Origin: Acidobacteriota bacterium
GTDB lineage: Bacteria; Acidobacteriota; Terriglobia; Versatilivoradales; Versatilivoraceae
Assembly: GCA_028875575.1 (NCBI GenBank)
Contig: JAPPDF010000082.1
Location: forward strand, 1 to 53,549
Direction: 5' to 3'
DNA: 53,549 bases
Under the pieces are notes generated by a model that worked only from the letters and a program-made list of their open reading frames with translations, was not told where the DNA came from and made no database searches. Below are positions 18,119-26,474 of the stretch, piece by piece. Numbering within the stretch: position 1 is the stretch's first letter; each line of letters opens with the position of its first letter. A program made the translations under genes and the position numbers.

Positions 18119-18961
18119 CTAGAATCCAAAGAACTCCAGCGCCTTGACGCAGTAGTCCTTCAGGTCCTTGCGCTGGACGATGGCGTCCAGCATGCCGTGC
18201 TGCAGCAGAAACTCGCTCCGTTGGAAACCGGGAGGCAGCTTTTGGCGGATGGTCTGCTCGATCACCCTGGGGCCTGCAAATCCAATGAGCGCACCCGGTT
18301 CCGCGATGTTCAGGTCTCCCAGCATGGCATAGCTGGCTGTGACCCCTCCCGTGGTTGGATTGGTCATCACCGAGATGTAAGGCAGGCGCTCGTGGTCCAT
18401 GCGGGCCAGGGCGCCGGTGATCTTGGCCATTTGCATGAGGCTGAGCGCTCCCTCCTGCATGCGAGCCCCTCCGGAGCAGGAGATGATGATCAGGGGGTGC
18501 TTTTTCTCCAGGCAGCGCTCGATGGCACGGGTGATCTTTTCTCCCACCACCACCCCCATGGAACCGCTGATGAAGGAGGGCTCCATGGCGCAGACACAAA
18601 CGGTCTTGCCGCCGACCTTTCCCTCTGCCGCCAACAGCGCATCCTTCATTCCGGAAGCCGCCTGCATGTCGCTCAGGCGCTGGCGGTAGGCCTTCTTGTC
18701 CACGAACTGAAGCGGATCGTCCGATACCAGGTCGCGGTCATACTCCTTGTAGCGGCCTTCATCGAAAAAGCGCTCCAGCCGCTTGCCGGCGCTGACCCGG
18801 AAGTGGAAATTGCACTGGGGACAGACGTGAAAGGTGGGCTCCAGGTCCTTCTTCCAGAGGGTCTGCTTGCATTGTTCGCATTTCTGCCACAGCCCCTCGG
18901 TGCGCACCGTCCGGTCGCGGATGGGTACGATGGGCGCCTTTTGCTTCTTGAACCAGGCCAT
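18119..18961 (-). CDS. accD: Acetyl-CoA carboxylase carboxyltransferase subunit beta
   Basis: A 280-residue beta subunit of the carboxyltransferase that makes malonyl-CoA for fatty-acid and polyketide synthesis. The N-terminal zinc ribbon has cysteines at 28, 31, 47 and 50 (CEQC and CPQC). The crotonase-fold part includes CSGGARMQEGALSLMQMAK, TNPTTGGVTASYAMLGD and GALIGFAGPRVIEQTI. Length is normal. It starts with MAWFKKQKAP, typical of AccD. It heads the accD-folC-MFS set. The alpha subunit is not in this window. Confidence 0.96.
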   Translation of the reverse strand: MAWFKKQKAPIVPIRDRTVRTEGLWQKCEQCKQTLWKKDLEPTFHVCPQCNFHFRVSAGKRLERFFDEGRYKEYDRDLVSDDPLQFVDKKAYRQRLSDMQAASGMKDALLAAEGKVGGKTVCVCAMEPSFISGSMGVVVGEKITRAIERCLEKKHPLIIISCSGGARMQEGALSLMQMAKITGALARMDHERLPYISVMTNPTTGGVTASYAMLGDLNIAEPGALIGFAGPRVIEQTIRQKLPPGFQRSEFLLQHGMLDAIVQRKDLKDYCVKALEFFGF

Positions 18962-19074
18962 TGGAGCGGCCTCCCGATCGAAGGCGAGGATATTAGCCTA
19001 CTCCCCGGCCAAAAGTCAAAAGCGCGCCGGGGGCGGTTGGTGGGGGTCTTGGAGGGGGTGGTGAGGGGTAAACG

Positions 19075-19560
19075 CGGCGCTGCGTAGGTGGCGGCAGCGG
19101 GTGATGGTGGCGTGAGGGGACGTTTGATTGGAGAAGCAATGTGTTCCCGAACGGGTGCTTGCTATGCGCCCCATTCGCGGCTGGGTTGGCGCAGAACCCA
19201 TACGACCCCGGGCTGCCGCCCGGGGCTACCCTGAGCCGCAGCTACGCAGCTCTATAAGGATGGCCCGAAGGCGGCGTCTTGCCGGGTAACCCACGTCAAC
19301 CGCAGCATTCGCAGCTCTCCCCGAACTCGCAATGCTGCAAGGGGAAACGTGCTTTTCCATTTGCAATAATGCCCCGGGGCAGAGCCCGGGGGGAGCCATT
19401 GGGAAACGTCGCCTGGAGAAGTAGAGCCGCGAATGCGGCGACAACAATTAGCTGTGGGTGTCAGCCGGGCTCGGGCCGGGCCGTGGCCGGGTACGAGCCA
19501 TTGGAAACCGGGCGTGAGCAAAGAGCAACGCAGCCATTGGGAAATGAGTTGCAATCGGGA
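19075..19560 (+). repeat. R2 intergenic repeat, copy C
   Basis: The gap between accD and the deoxyhypusine-synthase-like gene holds one R2 copy in plus orientation and no other recognisable feature. It shows gcggctgggttggcg, ccgggctgccgcccggggc, agctctataaggatggccc, acccacgtcaaccgcagc and ggggaaacgtgcttttcc in the same order as copies A and B, but lacks their R1 head. It ends shortly before the next start codon, so it may contribute to that gene's leader. Confidence 0.78.
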
Positions 19561-19575
19561 CGGGCGCTTCGGATA

Positions 19576-20547
19576 ATGCCTGCCATGTCCGTCTACCCAT
19601 ACCGTCCCCTGGAAACCGACTCACTGCGTACCCGATCCATCAAGGGGCGGTCCAGCAAGGTGGACCTGTCGGCTTTCGCCCGTCCCTACCGCAAGGGCGA
19701 GGGTCTGCAGGGATGGATGCGGTCTCTGCCCGGGATCCTGGCCGGAACCGATTTCCGGGAGGCGGTGGAGTCCCTGGAGCGGGCCAGGCGCAAGGAGCGC
19801 GCCATGGTCTGGGGACTGGGAGGCCACGTGGTGAAGTGCGGCCTCAATGCCGTCATCATCGATCTGATGGAACGGGGCTACGTCTCGGCTCTGGCCTTGA
19901 ACGGGGCCACCGCCATCCATGATTTCGAAATCGCCCTGGCGGGCGCTACCTCCGAAGAGGTGGAGAAGGACCTGGCTGAAGGGGACTTCGGGGTGAGCGA
20001 GGAGACCGGACGGGAGATGAACGCGGCCGTGGACCGCGGAGTCCGGGAGGGCAAGGGCATCGGACAGGCCCTGGGGGAATGGATCCTGGAACGTCCGGGC
20101 GACTACCCCCATACCGATTACAGCCTGCTGGCCCGCGCCCTGCGACGGAGGGTTCCGGTGACTGTGCATGTGGCCCTGGGGACCGACACCACTCACTACC
20201 ACCCTTCCGCGGACGGGGAGGCTCTGGGTCGGGGCACGTTGCAGGACTTTCGCCTGCTGGCTTCCGTCGTTCGCGACTTGCACGACGGGGGTGTCTACCT
20301 CAATTGCGGCTCCGCGGTCATCCTGCCCGAGGTCTTTCTCAAGGCGGTCAACCTGGTGCGCAACCTGGGGCATCCCCTGGACGCATTCACCACCCTCAAC
20401 CTGGACTTTCTGCAGCACTACCGGCCCACCCGAAACGTGGTGCAGCGACCCACCGTGGGGTCAGGGAGGGGAATCGCCCTTACCGGCCACCACGAGTTGA
20501 TGATCCCGCTGCTGGCGGCGGCCCTGGTTGAGCGCGACCAGGAATAG
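19576..20547 (+). CDS. Deoxyhypusine-synthase-like protein
   Basis: A roughly 323-residue soluble protein that I place, with moderate confidence, near the deoxyhypusine synthase (DHS-like NAD-binding) fold. Suggestive blocks are MVWGLGGHVVKCGLNAVI, NGATAIHDFEIALAGATSEE, VHVALGTDTTHYHPSADG and LNCGSAVILPEVFLKAV. True deoxyhypusine synthase modifies eIF5A, which bacteria lack; bacterial relatives act as homospermidine synthase-like enzymes or have unknown roles. I see no assured active-site lysine motif, so activity is open. Two in-frame ATGs (19576, 19585) are close and neither has a strong ribosome site. It is followed 66 bases later by the CPBP protease gene. Confidence 0.6.
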   Translation: MPAMSVYPYRPLETDSLRTRSIKGRSSKVDLSAFARPYRKGEGLQGWMRSLPGILAGTDFREAVESLERARRKERAMVWGLGGHVVKCGLNAVIIDLMERGYVSALALNGATAIHDFEIALAGATSEEVEKDLAEGDFGVSEETGREMNAAVDRGVREGKGIGQALGEWILERPGDYPHTDYSLLARALRRRVPVTVHVALGTDTTHYHPSADGEALGRGTLQDFRLLASVVRDLHDGGVYLNCGSAVILPEVFLKAVNLVRNLGHPLDAFTTLNLDFLQHYRPTRNVVQRPTVGSGRGIALTGHHELMIPLLAAALVERDQE

Positions 20548-20613
20548 ACCCTCCTTGACCGCGTTTCCACCGAGCAAAATCGGGTGAGTCCTCCTTTCCC
20601 CGGTTCCTGCCCT

Positions 20614-21411
20614 ATGACCGACACCAGTTCCAAGAATCCATTCCCAACCCCGGGTGAACTTGACCGGTCGCCTGCGCCTGCTCCGGTGTCCTTTCCCGTC
20701 TGGAGCGGACGCGACCTGCTGGAGTTGGCCGGTTTCTTCTGCCTGGGCCTGGTTATGCTGATGCTGGCGGCCCAGGCGGTCGGCTCCTTGCTCACCATTT
20801 ACCTGGGCCGGCCGGCTCTGGCCGCCGATCCGGTCTACCTGGGCATGGCTCAGATCCTGATGACCAACCTGCTGAACGGGCTGGTGCTGTTCTTCATCTA
20901 TCGCACCATCACCGTGAGATACCGGTCTCCCTTTTGGTCTTCGCTCAAATGGAGGGGGCCGACGGCGGCTCCGGCCGGCCTCTTCCTGGTGTTGGGAGCC
21001 TTGCTGGCGTTGGTCATGGGGGCCCTTTCCAGCCGCATCCCCGGCATCGAGGATCTTCCCGTCTCCGGGCTGTTGCGGCATGCCCAGACGGCCGTGTTCC
21101 TGGGTGTGACGGCCATTGCGGTGGCTCCCCTGGTGGAGGAGGTCGTCTTCCGCGGATTCATCTATCCGGTAGTGGAACGCCGGTGGGGATCGGTGGCCGC
21201 GGTGCTGCTGACGGCGCTGATGTTTACCTCGCTGCACGTCACCCAGCTCTGGGGAAGCTGGATGGCCGTGGGCCTGATCCTGCTGGTCGGGCTGGTGCTG
21301 TCGCTGGTTCGGGCCCTGACCGGCGCCCTTCTTCCGGCCTTCCTGCTGCACCTGGCCTACAATACCACCCTGTGCCTCCTGAGCCTGGTCGGTTTGGCGC
21401 TGGAGGGATGA
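20614..21411 (+). CDS. CPBP family intramembrane metalloprotease
   Basis: A 265-residue polytopic membrane protein of the CAAX-protease/bacteriocin-processing (PF02517) family. The three catalytic motifs are present: EE-x3-R at residues 175-180 (LVEEVVFRG), a histidine at 208 in FTSLHVTQLW, and H246/N250 in LLHLAYNTT. About six to eight hydrophobic segments surround them. Members cleave membrane-embedded or prenylated substrates; the target here is unknown. ATG is chosen over an upstream GTG because the extra ten residues look non-coding. It probably forms a transcription unit with the preceding gene. Confidence 0.88.
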   Translation: MTDTSSKNPFPTPGELDRSPAPAPVSFPVWSGRDLLELAGFFCLGLVMLMLAAQAVGSLLTIYLGRPALAADPVYLGMAQILMTNLLNGLVLFFIYRTITVRYRSPFWSSLKWRGPTAAPAGLFLVLGALLALVMGALSSRIPGIEDLPVSGLLRHAQTAVFLGVTAIAVAPLVEEVVFRGFIYPVVERRWGSVAAVLLTALMFTSLHVTQLWGSWMAVGLILLVGLVLSLVRALTGALLPAFLLHLAYNTTLCLLSLVGLALEG

Positions 21412-21828
21412 GGACGGGCTATTCGACGGGACGCCAAGACCTTCATGGATAGATGCCTGCGGCCACGGCCGTGAGGTGGTCGCTCAGTCGTCTCCGCTGA
21501 GGCCTTACTGCCCGATTCCAAGACCGATAAGAGTCAAGACGACCAGCCGGGAGCGTGATTTCTTTGGGGTCGTCATGGGCGTCTCAGTGCATGCCAGTCT
21601 CCGCCCGACCTATCTCGCATTTCTGGCGAATGGTCGGCCGCAGCGGTTCTCGGAATCTGATAACACGCTTGTAAACAAAGAGTTAGAAGGATTCAAGGAG
21701 CCAAACAGGCACCGACAGGCTGCATTTCGTCGGCGGCAGCTTGAATGCCTGTTCAAGTCGCCCTGCAGTTGCATTGATCTGCACGAACGTCGCGACTTGG
21801 CTCGTCACTTGAGTTTCCCTGGTTGCTT
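21412..21828. other. Intergenic stretch without recognised gene
   Basis: About 420 bases between the CPBP protease and the GIY-YIG-like gene. A 148-codon plus-strand frame crosses it, but its translation is low-complexity, has no recognisable motif and runs antisense into the GIY-YIG gene, so I do not call it. Composition is lower in GC than in the neighbouring genes. No repeat family copy seen. Confidence 0.5.
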
Positions 21829-22152
21829 TCAGCGTGTTCGGTTGCAAATGGGATCGAGCAGTTCGCGTAACCTGCTTGCTTTCTCCCTCCTTGCCTGTTC
21901 TCCTCCCCAGACTACGTGGTAGCCGAAGTGAGTCGGGTGGTCCTCCCAGATACATGAGGCTTGGGCGGTTTTTCCATAGTAGTGGTCCAGAAGGGCGCTG
22001 GCGATGTCTTCGGCTTCGCCCACGTAGATCTGTACCTCGTCGTTGATCGGAGTGTTCCTGTAGATGGAGTAGACTCCTGGAGCATGTGGAGCCTGGCTGG
22101 GGATGAACGTGAGGCTGAAGTAGCTTGTTTTCAAGACCATAGCGGATCTCAT
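21829..22152 (-). CDS. Small GIY-YIG-like domain protein, probably catalytically dead
   Basis: A 107-residue protein whose whole length resembles a GIY-YIG nuclease domain: PGVYSIYRN gives the first strand, QIYVGEAEDIASALLDHY the YIG strand and following helix, and REKASRLRELLDPICN the helix with the conserved glutamate and the closing P-x-CN. The arginine normally found four residues before the histidine of the helix is alanine here (SALLDHY), so nuclease activity may be lost. It is read seven bases after the stop of a 52-residue membrane-protein gene, with GGGAG about ten bases before the ATG. It looks real because the domain pattern spans the full reading frame. Its job is unknown; DNA binding or a toxin-like or phage-derived origin are options. 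Confidence 0.65.
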   Translation of the reverse strand: MRSAMVLKTSYFSLTFIPSQAPHAPGVYSIYRNTPINDEVQIYVGEAEDIASALLDHYYGKTAQASCIWEDHPTHFGYHVVWGGEQARREKASRLRELLDPICNRTR

Positions 22153-22159
22153 GGTGTCG

Positions 22160-22318
22160 TCACTCCCTGGGCGGTCCGAGGAGGTCGTTGCGCAGGCCTC
22201 GCAGTTCGTCTCGCACATCCTCCAGCCTCTGGAAGATCAGCCGGATCAGAATCAGTTCCAGCACGATAGCGCTGATGCTCAACACGCCGTAGAACATGTT
22301 GAAGAAGGCCTCGCTCAC
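22160..22318 (-). CDS. Small single-pass membrane protein (52 aa)
   Basis: Starting at a GTG that overlaps the stop of a 20-codon upstream reading frame (GTGA), this encodes one strong membrane helix (MFYGVLSISAIVLELILIRL) followed by a charged amphipathic helix (IFQRLEDVRDELRGLRNDLL) and a short tail ending GPPRE. The same frame is open further upstream to 22498, but that part is low-complexity. The membrane plus coiled-coil layout resembles small regulatory or holin-like proteins. It sits seven bases upstream of the GIY-YIG-like gene. No family recognised. Confidence 0.5.
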   Translation of the reverse strand: MSEAFFNMFYGVLSISAIVLELILIRLIFQRLEDVRDELRGLRNDLLGPPRE

Positions 22319-22377
22319 TTCGTGACCAGGACCCTCCGATCCTGGACCTTGCGCCGCCCCCGGGCGCTCAATTGCAT
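22315..22377 (-). CDS. Possible 20-residue basic leader peptide
   Basis: A very short reading frame encoding MQLSARGRRKVQDRRVLVTK. It is preceded by a perfect AGGAGG four bases before the ATG, the best ribosome site in the neighbourhood, and its TGA overlaps the GTG of the 52-residue membrane gene. This suggests translational coupling of leader, membrane protein and GIY-YIG-like protein. The peptide is strongly basic. It is too short to recognise and could be an artefact of local sequence. Confidence 0.4.
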   Translation of the reverse strand: MQLSARGRRKVQDRRVLVTK

Positions 22378-23060
22378 GAGACCTCCTGCTAGTCGGGTTG
22401 CCAAGTGCCCATTCGGGACCGACTCCCGTAGTTCCGGGGTCAGTAGCAACATCTGCTTTGGTTGATACCGGCGAACCCTCGTCAACAAAAGGGTACACTC
22501 ACGAATATTGTTGATAATACTAGACTTAACGTGACATTTGCATGTATTTCAATGCTGCTATTGTGCTTATATTGTGAATTGAGAGTAGTGACGAGGCCTT
22601 CGGCAACCCTAAAGAGATCGCCGTGCCCCCTTCCCGATTCCTTCCTCCAGACGGTGGCGTTTCCTGCGGATGTGCCGGGTGAAGTGGGGTATCCATCCCG
22701 ATTTTGAGATCGACCGCCCCCTACCCATGGAACACAACGGTACCCTGATCGCCTGTGCCGACCCGGGAGAAGCGGCCGGGCCGGGACCGTGTCTCCGGGG
22801 TGATTCGCACGGCGCTCGCGGAGGCATCCCTGACAGAATAGGAAGGTCGATAGAAACGGGGCGAGGATCCGGAGCTCGCGCGAAGGTCCTGCGGCAGTTG
22901 GGAAGTCGGAGAGGATCGAAGGGGGAATCTGTCGTGGGAGACAGGATGGTGCTCAATGCCCATCGCAGGGCAGGGGAGGCGCTCAGGCCGGTCGTCGGAC
23001 TCAAACTGCTGGCGGGAGATGATGCTTCCAGCGGCGGGAGGGGGCAAGGAGTCTTGTGTA
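22378..23060. other. Intergenic stretch without recognised gene
   Basis: Roughly 680 bases upstream of the small-gene cluster. The part around 22490-22600 is clearly AT-richer than the rest of the window and is where a promoter for the minus-strand mini-operon would lie. Frames of 130-150 codons exist on both strands near 22600-23130, but overlap each other and show no motif. I see no RNA gene. Confidence 0.45.
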
Positions 23061-23140
23061 GGCCTCAAGATCACTCCCTCATTGAGGGGGAGTCGCCGAG
23101 ACAAGGAAAGAGCTCGCAGTCGAACCGGTGAGGGGTGATT
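23061..23140 (+). repeat. R1 intergenic repeat, internal copy
   Basis: A stand-alone R1 head without an R2 body. It reads ggcctcaagatcactccc, then cattgaggggg, gagtcgccgagacaagg and cgcagtcgaaccggtgagg. It matches the heads at about 4101 and 29531 with several substitutions. The palindromic c-run/ttga/g-run can form a small hairpin. It lies just downstream of the PmoA-like gene's stop. Confidence 0.7.
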
Positions 23141-23190
23141 TCCCCTCCTCCAAGCGAGAACTAATACCGGGGGCTTGGGTCGACTCGCGG

Positions 23191-24246
23191 CTACTCCTCC
23201 CTCCTCCTCTGCGCGAAGGCCTGGAATTCCTGCTCGACACCCGCCTGGTCGGCGTCGCCGGAGTGGATGTAGACGCGGTAGTGGAATCGCACGGTCTCTC
23301 CCGCGGGCAGCAGGTAGCTGCCGTCCTTGGTCTCGTCGCCGTAGAAATCGTGCAGTCCGAAGGGATTGGCGGCAAACAGGGCGTAGCCCCGGGCGTGCCA
23401 GTGGGTGGGATGGCGAAAGCTGCCGGGGTGGTCCAGAATGGCCACGCCCAGGGTCTCGGAACCCACCCGGCTGGTGTAGTCCACCCAGCGGGCCGGCTTC
23501 CCCCAGCATCCGGCCTCGCCCCGGGCTCCTTCCGAGTTCCGGATCAGCAACCCTTCCTTTTCGGTGAAGGGTTCGGCCAGCCGCATGCCGAAGGATCCCT
23601 CCTTGGTGTCGCCGAACTTCACGGGTCCGCCGGCAGCGGTGAGCTGCACCTCCAGGTCCATGACCCGCGACTCGGGCCGGTTGTAGATCCGGACCTCCCG
23701 GGTCTCGGTGAGGAGCAGCTCGCCGCCGCGAGTCAACCAGTGGTTGCGGGACCTGAGCACGCCCATCTCCGCCCCACTTTCAATGCGCTCGAATTCCTGG
23801 TGCCGGATGGTTCCGCACTCCGGCGTCTCGCTCCAGAAATCCACGCCGTTGACATCTCCGTGGGTGAACCAGACACCGGTGTGGTGGCGGTGGTCCTGGC
23901 TCTCTCCGGGAATGTCTTCGATCATGGGATAGCCGCGGGTGACCACCGTCCCCGTGGCCGAGCGCAGCGGGAAGAAGATAGGCTTGTTGTAGCCATGGAA
24001 ATGGTAGGAGGTGAAGGGCTTGCCGTCGATCAGGATGTCGACCTGCCGGTCGCCCTGTTTCAGGACCACCCCTCCCTTTCCCCGATCGGAGGAGTCGTCG
24101 GTCTTTTCCTCCGGTCCCCCGCGGCCCGAGCAGGCCAGTTGCAGGCCGAAGGCAAGGGGGATCAGAAGTTTCCAGGCACCGGATCGGCTGCGTCTGGAAC
24201 AAAAAGTGGCGATGGGTGTCCGCGATGGCAAGCGAAGAGTGTTCAT
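23191..24246 (-). CDS. PmoA-like (PF14100) secreted lipoprotein
   Basis: A 351-residue protein of the family labelled 'methane oxygenase PmoA' in Pfam, a misleading name for a beta-sandwich domain common in Planctomycetota, Acidobacteriota and Bacteroidota. Diagnostic stretches are KPFTSYHFHGYNKPIFFPL, GYPMIEDIPGESQDHRHHTG and VWFTHGDVNGVDFW, and a late HPTHWHARGYALFAANPFG. The N-terminus ends in a lipobox-like LQLACSGRG, so it is probably a lipoprotein. A GGAGG lies just before the ATG. The conserved histidines suggest metal or sugar binding; a role in glycan or sugar metabolism is often assumed but not shown. The downstream end abuts an R1 repeat. Confidence 0.85.
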   Translation of the reverse strand: MNTLRLPSRTPIATFCSRRSRSGAWKLLIPLAFGLQLACSGRGGPEEKTDDSSDRGKGGVVLKQGDRQVDILIDGKPFTSYHFHGYNKPIFFPLRSATGTVVTRGYPMIEDIPGESQDHRHHTGVWFTHGDVNGVDFWSETPECGTIRHQEFERIESGAEMGVLRSRNHWLTRGGELLLTETREVRIYNRPESRVMDLEVQLTAAGGPVKFGDTKEGSFGMRLAEPFTEKEGLLIRNSEGARGEAGCWGKPARWVDYTSRVGSETLGVAILDHPGSFRHPTHWHARGYALFAANPFGLHDFYGDETKDGSYLLPAGETVRFHYRVYIHSGDADQAGVEQEFQAFAQRRREE

Positions 24247-24341
24247 GGGGGCCTCCAGTTCAGTGTTCCGGAAGGTGGGTTCACTTCCGGGACGTCATTG
24301 CCGTTGCCGTCGCCGGTCGGGCCTTCCGTACTCCCGGGGCT

Positions 24342-25499
24342 TCAGAGAACCCGGCGGAAGAAGCCGGCCAAACCCGCGCCCAGCAGCAGCACCGAGACCA
24401 GCCGGACATGCCAGGGATGCCAGGAGAGTCTCCGGCAGGTTCGGTTGAGCAGGAAAATCAGCGCCGCCCCCAGGGCAAGGGTGCAAGAGAGCCCCAGGAT
24501 CCAGCCGAAATACCCCAGGGCCGAAACCTGGGATGCCCGGGCAAGCAGCCCCGAGGAGAGGTCGATCCCGAACAGCAGTCCGAAACAGCCGCCGACGGCC
24601 CAGCGGTTGGCGGTCTCCTTCACCAGCAGGTTCTCGGCCGCGATGTAGGCCAGGCTGAGGGCAGTGGCCGAAGCCAGAAAGGATTCGGGGAGCCGGATCG
24701 GTCCCAGGGTGGCCAGCAGCGCCATCAATCCCTGGGCGGCCAGAAAGGCTCCCGCCACCCGTACGGCGCCGCCGCGGCCGGGGACCGTCAACAGCAGCCC
24801 CAGCAGGAACCCGATGGGGACTGGTGAGGTGGCCGCCTGCCCGGCGCCCAGGGCCAGGCCTCGAACCATCCTGCCGGCCCGCAGCCTCCATCCCCGGCCC
24901 ACCTCCAGGCTGGCGGTCGGATTCTCCAGGTTGAAGTTGAGATCGGCTTGACCGCCGGGATGGCGCACCCTGGCCAGGTTCCAGTGACCCGAATCGGTGA
25001 GGCTCGGCAAGGTTACCGTAAACTCCAGCCGCTCGATGGCGTCCCCGAAGCGGTAGCGGACCAGGTATTCCAGTTCGCCCGGGCCCGGACCCTGGCGCCA
25101 GTAGACCAGCTCGGAACGGCCGTCGTCTTCAGCGGACCGGATCCGATAGTTGTCCATCAGGCGCGGAAGATGGCGGGGAAGCGCTCGGCTGACCTCATCC
25201 TGAGAGATCAGGCGGTCCCGGTCGAGGTCCAGTTGGCCCACGAAGTCCAGGTCCCTCAGGTTGATCCGCAATCGCAGTTGAGCCGTCTTTCCCTCGATGC
25301 GGATGTCGGAGTAGCTGACTCCGGTGGTGTGGGCCCGGGACGGGTGCGCGGCTATGAGAATGATGGCGCCGGCGAGGCCGAGCCGGCTTATCCATCTGAG
25401 AGTGGAGAGTGGGGAGTTGAGAGTGGGGAGTGATTGAATCCATGCGTTAAGCATCGTCTCGATCTCGGCGCCGTCCTTCAAAAGCTGCAACCAGGTCAT
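24342..25499 (-). CDS. HupE/UreJ-like membrane protein
   Basis: A protein of up to 385 residues. After a signal-like segment (LGLAGAIILIAAHPSRAHTTG) comes an exported domain containing an EF-hand-like loop DLDRDRLISQDE, and then about six or seven membrane helices of the HupE/UreJ_2 type (PVPIGFLLGLLLTVPGRGG, FGLLFGIDLSSGLL). Relatives of HupE and UreJ are linked to nickel or cobalt uptake, but this two-part version has no assigned function. The start is uncertain: the first 40 codons include an ACTC-rich low-complexity stretch (TLNSPLSTL) that looks like a repeat that has invaded the 5' end, and a second ATG lies 15 codons in. Confidence 0.72.
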   Translation of the reverse strand: MTWLQLLKDGAEIETMLNAWIQSLPTLNSPLSTLRWISRLGLAGAIILIAAHPSRAHTTGVSYSDIRIEGKTAQLRLRINLRDLDFVGQLDLDRDRLISQDEVSRALPRHLPRLMDNYRIRSAEDDGRSELVYWRQGPGPGELEYLVRYRFGDAIERLEFTVTLPSLTDSGHWNLARVRHPGGQADLNFNLENPTASLEVGRGWRLRAGRMVRGLALGAGQAATSPVPIGFLLGLLLTVPGRGGAVRVAGAFLAAQGLMALLATLGPIRLPESFLASATALSLAYIAAENLLVKETANRWAVGGCFGLLFGIDLSSGLLARASQVSALGYFGWILGLSCTLALGAALIFLLNRTCRRLSWHPWHVRLVSVLLLGAGLAGFFRRVL

Positions 25500-25567
25500 C
25501 AGGTGCTTGCCTGTTCCCGAAACCCTCGGCTAGCCACTCACCACTCTTCACTCACCACTCTCCACTA
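25396..25567. repeat. Pair of inverted ACTC-type low-complexity repeats
   Basis: The plus strand carries gagagtggagagtgggga-type repeats at about 25396-25435 and the complementary type (cactcaccactcttcact) at about 25533-25567, roughly 100 bases apart and in opposite orientation. The first lies inside the 5' end of the HupE-like gene and the second immediately precedes the stop of the inositol-phosphatase gene. They could pair as a long imperfect hairpin between the two genes. Confidence 0.6.
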
Positions 25568-26350
25568 ACCGACCTGCCGGGTCTTCCCCAAAACCTGCTG
25601 CATCTGTTCATGAATCAGGCCGTTGGTGGCCAGCGTCTGCGGCTGGTAGATGGAATAGTCACGGCCGCTGAAGCGGCTCACCAGGCCGCCGGCTTCCCGA
25701 ACCACCAGGAGGCCGGCCGCAGTGTCCCAGGGCTTCAGGTAGGTTTCCCAAAAGCCGTCGAACAGCCCCGAGGCCACGTAACACAGGTTGAGGGCCGCCG
25801 AGCCGTCGCGCCGGATGGATTGGGCTTGGCGCACGAAGGCGGAAAAATGTCGCAGGGCCTCCTCCGGGCTCTGCCGCACCTGGGGCGGGAAACCGGTGGC
25901 CAGCAGGGCCCGCTCCAGTTCATCCACCCCCGAGACTCCAATTCTTCTCCCGTTACGAAAGGCTCCTCCCCCCCGTTCGGCCACGAACAGTTCGTCGGTC
26001 ATGGGCTGATAGGCGGCCCCGACCAGGATTTCTTCGTTCTGCTCCAGGGCAACCGAAGTGCAGAAGACCGGGTATCCGTGGGCGTAGTTGGTGGTACCGT
26101 CCAGGGGATCGATCACCCACTTGAACTCCGAGCTCTTCTCGGTGGCGGTTCCTTCCTCGGCCAGGATGGAGTGGTGGGGGAAACGGGAAGTGAGCAGATC
26201 GACGATCTCCTTTTCCGATCTCCTGTCGACCTCGGTGACCAGGTCGGCTTCGCCCTTGAACTCGACCGTCTTCACCCGCCGGTAATGTTCCTTCAGGATG
26301 TCTCCGCCCAGCCTGGCTGCTTCCACGGCAACTGCCAGATAGTCGCGCAT
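25565..26350 (-). CDS. Inositol monophosphatase family protein
   Basis: A 261-residue Mg2+/Li+-sensitive phosphatase of the IMPase/SuhB/CysQ family that dephosphorylates inositol-1-phosphate or similar small phosphates in the cytosol. The metal ligands are visible: AEEGT at residues 64-68, WVIDPLDGTTNY at 78-89 (D81, D84) and the late PWDTAAGLLVVREAGG. AALNLCYVASGLFDGF is also characteristic. Start MRDYLAVAVE has GGAGGAG 9-12 bases upstream; a longer frame adds about 89 residues with no conservation. The HupE-like gene follows on the same strand after an ACTC-rich spacer. Whether it is SuhB proper or another phosphatase cannot be settled. Confidence 0.92.
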   Translation of the reverse strand: MRDYLAVAVEAARLGGDILKEHYRRVKTVEFKGEADLVTEVDRRSEKEIVDLLTSRFPHHSILAEEGTATEKSSEFKWVIDPLDGTTNYAHGYPVFCTSVALEQNEEILVGAAYQPMTDELFVAERGGGAFRNGRRIGVSGVDELERALLATGFPPQVRQSPEEALRHFSAFVRQAQSIRRDGSAALNLCYVASGLFDGFWETYLKPWDTAAGLLVVREAGGLVSRFSGRDYSIYQPQTLATNGLIHEQMQQVLGKTRQVG

Positions 26351-26474
26351 GGCCTGTCCGCTCCTCCGCCATCTGCTCCAAACCCGTAGAACATTATCAC
26401 AATGCCCCGGAGCGGCTGCGGTATAATGGTCCCAAGGACACCAGCCGGATTTCATTGACGGGGAGGTCAATATA

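Noticed and set aside
21476-21922. A 148-codon plus-strand gene after the CPBP protease
   Set aside because: It has no motif or ribosome site, a biased low-complexity translation, and overlaps the GIY-YIG-like gene on the other strand.
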